Position numbers and translations under genes: made by a program. From Pseudomonadota bacterium (GTDB lineage: Bacteria; Pseudomonadota; Gammaproteobacteria; Steroidobacterales; Steroidobacteraceae), in NCBI GenBank assembly GCA_947454665.1, contig CANGMU010000074.1, forward strand, positions 1 through 9,743: a stretch of 9,743 nt of DNA. Direction: 5' to 3'. The notes below the pieces were generated by a model. The model had not been told where the DNA came from and ran no database searches. It saw only the letters and a list, made by a program, of their open reading frames with translations. The stretch's first letter is position 1, and each line of letters opens with the position of its first letter. This document shows positions 6,756-9,743 of the stretch, piece by piece.

Positions 6756-7942
6756 GCGCGCGGCCAGGGATGGCGCGCAAGGGCCTGCTCATCCGGGTCC
6801 GCGCCCCAGCCCGGTGACTGCGGCAGCCCGAAGCGGCCATCACCGCGATCGGGTGCCTGCGTCAGCAACGCGTATTTCCACGGGACGTCGTCCGCCTCGG
6901 TCTCCATGATCTCGAGGTTCGGCACGACGGCGCAGAAGTGCGCGCTCATGAGGTCCGCGAGCGGACCATAGAAATTATGCGGTGCCACGTTGACCTCGTG
7001 GCTTTCGGCCAGCGCTGCGATGCGCAGGGCCTCGCCCAGCCCGTTCCAGGGCACGTCGATCACCGCGACATCGACCGCACCGGCCTCGAAGTAAGGTCGG
7101 TAGGCACGACGGCCATGCAGCGATTCCAGCGACGCGATCGGCACGGGCACGGCAGCGCGCACCGCCGCCAGCGCCTCGGGTGACGCAAGATCCGCCTCGA
7201 GCCAGGTCAGCCCCACATCGCCGAGGCTGCGGCCCAACTGGCGCAAGGCGCCCGGATGCAGCGAGAAATTCACGTCGAGCATCAGTCCGCGATCCGCGCC
7301 GAGGCCATCGCGCAACGCGCGGCACTGGGCCACGATGCCGGCGAGCGTGCGCGCGTCCAGACGACGACCGTGTTCGAGCCCCGGCGCGAAGCCCGGGTTC
7401 AGCAGCACCGGCCTGCCCTCCTCGCTGAAGCCCACGGGATTCGTCTTCACCGTGCAAAAGCCGCGCTGCACGGCCTCATGTCCGATGGCCCGGAAGTCAT
7501 CGAGCGAGGCCACCGGCGCGCAACCGATGACATCCTTGAAGAACGCCGCATCGCGCACGCGGAAGCTGCCCCAATGCGAGCCATAGCAGTCCAGCTCACG
7601 TCGCAGCGGTCCGCCGAAGAGCTGGTACACCGGCACGCCCAGTGACTTCGCCGCGAGATCCAGACAGGCGTTTTCGATCGCCGCAACGGCCTGGTGCGAG
7701 ACGCCGCCCGCAGTGAACTGCGTGAGCGCATGCAGATCGGCGCTGAGCTTTGCCCAAGCCCGCGGATCGCTGCCGAGCACCTGGCCACCCAGCGCGATGA
7801 TCGCGTCGGCAAGACCCGGAGCCCAGGCCGACTCGGCGAACTCCGACCAGCCCACCAGACCCGAGTCCGTGCGCAGGCGCAGGAAGGAGAAGGGCCGCCA
7901 GCCCCCATCCGCGCGGAAAATATCGATCGACTGGATGCGCAT
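6752..7942 (-). CDS. Enolase-superfamily enzyme, mandelate racemase/muconate lactonizing type (acid-sugar dehydratase-like)
   Basis: A 396-residue cytoplasmic Mg2+-dependent enzyme that should abstract the proton alpha to a carboxylate. The N-terminal capping domain (about 1-115) includes GLVGWSE (28-34), AIENACLDLAAKSLGVPVYQL (88-108) and FGGPLR (109-114). In the barrel, the putative metal ligands are Asp223 (LMLDVN), Glu249 (WLEAD) and Glu273 (IASLES). Asp296 (VIDVPWNG) and His322 (VAPHN) align with the Asp-His dyad of the mandelate racemase subgroup, and NLEIMETEADDVPW (342-355) resembles the subgroup's C-terminal acid motif. The KxK motif is altered: VKTN (165-168) keeps Lys166 but has Asn where the second Lys would be. 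The stretch between Lys166 and Asp223 is about 25-30 residues longer than in mandelate racemase. The start ATG has AGGA (7953-7950) 7 nt upstream. The gene lies 18 bp behind the dehydrogenase and its stop overlaps the esterase stop. A sugar-acid dehydratase is most likely; substrate unknown. Confidence 0.87.
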   Translation of the reverse strand: MRIQSIDIFRADGGWRPFSFLRLRTDSGLVGWSEFAESAWAPGLADAIIALGGQVLGSDPRAWAKLSADLHALTQFTAGGVSHQAVAAIENACLDLAAKSLGVPVYQLFGGPLRRELDCYGSHWGSFRVRDAAFFKDVIGCAPVASLDDFRAIGHEAVQRGFCTVKTNPVGFSEEGRPVLLNPGFAPGLEHGRRLDARTLAGIVAQCRALRDGLGADRGLMLDVNFSLHPGALRQLGRSLGDVGLTWLEADLASPEALAAVRAAVPVPIASLESLHGRRAYRPYFEAGAVDVAVIDVPWNGLGEALRIAALAESHEVNVAPHNFYGPLADLMSAHFCAVVPNLEIMETEADDVPWKYALLTQAPDRGDGRFGLPQSPGWGADPDEQALARHPWPRA

Positions 7943-7949
7943 GTCAGGG

Positions 7950-7953
7950 TCCT
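7950..7953 (-). promoter_or_regulatory. Ribosome binding site of the enolase-superfamily gene
   Basis: AGGA on the minus strand, 7 nt from the ATG at 7942 and inside the 18-bp gap after the dehydrogenase stop. It supports the chosen start and shows that the downstream gene has its own initiation site within the operon. Confidence 0.55.
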
Positions 7954-7960
7954 GTTGGAT

Positions 7961-8932
7961 TCAGGGCTGAAGGGTTTCAAACACGGCGAGGCCCGCGGGC
8001 GTCTGGCCGTTGGCGAAACGACGGGCATTGGCAAGGACGTATTCGATACGCTGCTGCTGGGCCAAAGGCGCAGCACCGACCCAGGCGACATGCGGCGTGA
8101 TGATCACGCCGTCCTGTTGCCACAAGGGGTGATCCGGCGGCAGTGGTTCGGGGTCCGTGACGTCGAGACCTGCACCGGCCACCTGCCCACTGGCCAGCGC
8201 CGCGACGAGCGCATCCGTGTCGATGATCGCGCCGCGCGAGATGTTCACGACGAAAGCACCCCGCGGCATGGCTGCGAGGGCTGCCGCATCCAGCAGGCCA
8301 CGTGTCGCGCGCTTGAGCGGCGCGCAGACGACGACGGCCACGCTGTCCGCGAGTACCGCGTGCAACTCGGAAACCGGGCGCACCGGGATACCCCCTTCGA
8401 AGCGCGCTCGCGTACCGAGGCCCACCGGCTTTGCGCCCAGGGCCTGCAGGGCCTGGGCGACGCCGACACCGATCGACCCCATGCCGAGCACGGCGACGCG
8501 CCGTTCATGCAGCGACAGCATGCCGACGCGTGCCGCCGGGACATCCCAGCGTGCCTCGCGCGTGAGATCGCGGGAACGGTGCAGGCCGCGGCAGATGGCC
8601 AAAAGCAGACCCACGGCATGTTCGACGACGGCAGGGCTGCCCAGCTCGCCGAGCGTCGACAACTGCAGCTGCGCCGGAAGACCGAAGGCCTCGACGTTGT
8701 CGAAGCCGATGTTCAGCACCTGCAGCCAGCGCAGCCGCGGCGACTCGCGCAGGGCCTGGGCAAGCGACGCATCCCAGGGAATCACCGAGCCGATCATGCC
8801 GTCGACGACGGCCATCTTCGCCACGGCATCCGCCTTGTCCGCGGCCCGGACGATCTCGAGACCCGGGATCTGCGCGAGCGATTCACACAGCCGGGCATCA
8901 TTCCCGCCCGTCCAGACCAGCAATGACTTCAT
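7961..8932 (-). CDS. D-isomer-specific 2-hydroxyacid dehydrogenase, probably NADPH-linked (GhrA-like)
   Basis: A 323-residue cytoplasmic oxidoreductase that interconverts 2-oxo acids and D-2-hydroxyacids. The N- and C-terminal parts form the substrate domain (LQVLNIGFDNVE, 70-81; TPHVAWVG, 279-286). The coenzyme domain has PAVVEHAVGLLLAICRGL (100-117), the dinucleotide loop VLGMGSIG (148-155) and VVNISRGAIID (228-238). The catalytic set is complete: Arg233, Glu262 in DVTDPEPLP (257-265) and His281. After the second strand the sequence is VGLGTRAR (170-177): the usual NAD-binding Asp is absent and two Arg follow, as in NADPH-preferring GhrA, so NADP(H) use is inferred. The start is the ATG at 8932 with GGAG 5 nt upstream; the frame runs open further upstream but only over the methyltransferase gene in another frame. 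The gene overlaps that stop by ATGA and is followed after 18 bp by the enolase-superfamily gene, so it is the middle cistron of an operon. Glyoxylate or hydroxypyruvate reduction is possible; the substrate is not fixed by sequence. Confidence 0.9.
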   Translation of the reverse strand: MKSLLVWTGGNDARLCESLAQIPGLEIVRAADKADAVAKMAVVDGMIGSVIPWDASLAQALRESPRLRWLQVLNIGFDNVEAFGLPAQLQLSTLGELGSPAVVEHAVGLLLAICRGLHRSRDLTREARWDVPAARVGMLSLHERRVAVLGMGSIGVGVAQALQALGAKPVGLGTRARFEGGIPVRPVSELHAVLADSVAVVVCAPLKRATRGLLDAAALAAMPRGAFVVNISRGAIIDTDALVAALASGQVAGAGLDVTDPEPLPPDHPLWQQDGVIITPHVAWVGAAPLAQQQRIEYVLANARRFANGQTPAGLAVFETLQP

Positions 8933-9743
8933 GCGCGCTCCAGGCGGGCCACCGTTTCCACATGGTCTGTGAAGGGCATCAGGTTGAAGGCCGTGAGCCC
9001 GACAAGACGCAGGCCACCCGGCTGAGTCAGCGCCGCGATGTCCTCCTGCAAGGAGTGGGGCGAGCAGCTGACATAGAGCAGCTGTCGGGGCGGACTTGCC
9101 GCCAGGGCGTCGCGCAGCGGCGCATCCAGCCCCTTGCGCGGTGGATCGACGATCACCGCATCCGCGTTGGACAGCGCCTCGAGTGAACTGCCTGCGACAC
9201 CAGGCAACACGCGCAGCTTGTCGCGCTCCGCGTGAGATAGCCCGTCGATGCCGCAGGCAAGCCCTGCCAGCGAGGCCGGGCTCACTTCGTTGAGCACGAG
9301 GCTCTGCATCGATGGCAGCAGCGACAGGCCGATCGCGCCCACGCCCGCATAGAACTCCGCCACGCGAGCGCCGGGCAGCAGTTCGTCGCGCAGGTGATCG
9401 ATGATGCGCTCGGCGATCTCGAGGTTGCTCTGGCCGAAGGCACCGGGTGGGTAGTGGATCGCCGCGCCACCAAAGCATTCGACGACCGTATCGGCACCGT
9501 GCCATTTCTCGCTGAGAGGGCCCAGGATCGCATTGCCATGGCTGGTGTTCGCGTTGAACCACAGGCTGTGCAGGTCATCGCCCAGGCGCTCGACGATGAG
9601 GTCGAGCGCGTCCTTCAGCGGATCGGCATGTTTGCAATGCCCCACCAGCACGACCTGCGCGCGCAGCGAACGGCGTTCGACCACGACCTGCAGGTAACGC
9701 GCGATGCCTTCACGCGCGAGGTCGGAATAAGGGGCAATGCCGG
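8929..9743 (-). CDS. RNA (uracil-5-)-methyltransferase family protein (TrmA/RlmC/RlmD, COG2265), N-terminus beyond window edge
   Basis: The C-terminal 270 residues of a class I SAM-dependent enzyme that makes 5-methyluridine in tRNA or 23S rRNA. The frame is open to the window edge, and the residues upstream of the GTG at 9684 (GIAPYSDLAREGIARYLQVV) continue the family fold, so that GTG is not the real start. Motifs from the GTG onward: YPPGAFGQSN (SAM and substrate loop), VAEFYAGVGAIGLSL (SAM motif I), VLNEVSP (motif II), VIVDPPRKGLD (motif IV with the DPPR signature), LLYVSCSP with the catalytic Cys, and DHVETVARLE with the conserved C-terminal Glu base. YVSCSP carries Ser where YVSCNP is commoner. 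Any TRAM domain and iron-sulfur cysteines would lie outside the window, so TrmA, RlmC and RlmD cannot be told apart. Its TGA stop overlaps the dehydrogenase ATG (ATGA), indicating coupled translation. Confidence 0.92.
   Translation of the reverse strand, partial: GIAPYSDLAREGIARYLQVVVERRSLRAQVVLVGHCKHADPLKDALDLIVERLGDDLHSLWFNANTSHGNAILGPLSEKWHGADTVVECFGGAAIHYPPGAFGQSNLEIAERIIDHLRDELLPGARVAEFYAGVGAIGLSLLPSMQSLVLNEVSPASLAGLACGIDGLSHAERDKLRVLPGVAGSSLEALSNADAVIVDPPRKGLDAPLRDALAASPPRQLLYVSCSPHSLQEDIAALTQPGGLRLVGLTAFNLMPFTDHVETVARLERA

Noticed and set aside
7694..8926. A 410-codon open frame on the plus strand across the enolase-superfamily and dehydrogenase genes.
   Set aside because: It crosses two well-supported minus-strand genes, has no recognisable domain, and its Arg/His/Gln-rich composition is typical of antisense shadows in GC-rich DNA.
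8933..9562. An upstream extension of the dehydrogenase frame, giving 533 codons in all.
   Set aside because: The extra codons lie over the methyltransferase gene in another frame and read as Arg/Ala/Gly-rich nonsense. The ATG at 8932 has GGAG at 5 nt and begins the expected substrate domain.
9682..9684. GTG at 9684 as the start of the methyltransferase.
   Set aside because: The frame continues upstream to the window edge with family-like sequence, and a protein starting there would lack the N-terminal RNA-binding portion. The gene is instead truncated by the window.

Overview
The window is high-GC, densely packed bacterial DNA (GC roughly two thirds by eye) with eight protein-coding genes, the first and last of which run off the window edges. 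Gene content and style (Kef-type antiporter, full-length monomeric NADP isocitrate dehydrogenase, SYLF/Ysc84 lipoprotein-like protein, COG2265-type RNA methyltransferase) suggest a proteobacterium, perhaps a gammaproteobacterium near Xanthomonadales or Nevskiales. That placement is a guess from gene content. No rRNA, tRNA, CRISPR array, insertion sequence, integrase or phage gene was seen.

Layout. (1) Positions 1-1468, minus: Kef-type K+/H+ antiporter, complete at its start and cut at its C-terminus by the window edge, with a plausible sigma-70-like promoter upstream. (2) 1650-2468, plus: secreted SYLF-domain protein, divergent from the antiporter. (3) 2488-3396, minus: AEC-family carboxylate/auxin-efflux-type permease, convergent with the SYLF gene across a 19-bp gap that holds a GC hairpin. 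(4) 3479-5704, plus: monomeric isocitrate dehydrogenase, divergent from the permease across 82 bp that contains two overlapping, oppositely directed extended -10 elements. (5) 5709-6755, plus: exported esterase of the esterase-D/Fes type, 4 bp behind the isocitrate dehydrogenase and almost certainly co-transcribed. (6) 6752-7942, minus: enolase-superfamily (mandelate racemase/muconate lactonizing type) enzyme whose stop codon overlaps the esterase stop in a shared CTAG. (7) 7961-8932, minus: D-isomer-specific 2-hydroxyacid dehydrogenase. (8) 8929-9743, minus: C-terminal 270 residues of an RNA (uracil-5-)-methyltransferase, overlapping gene 7 by ATGA.

Functional reading. Genes 8, 7 and 6 look like one leftward operon in which a housekeeping RNA methyltransferase is followed by two small-molecule enzymes. 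A 2-hydroxyacid dehydrogenase next to an acid-sugar dehydratase-like enolase-superfamily member suggests hydroxyacid or sugar-acid metabolism, but no substrate can be named. The isocitrate dehydrogenase matches the Azotobacter vinelandii enzyme in length and in every active-site position I could check. This is mostly ordinary chromosomal metabolism. I did not find a convincing undescribed defence, mobile or secretion system. The most interesting points are the overlapping divergent promoters at 3428-3440 and the atypical active site of the enolase-superfamily protein.
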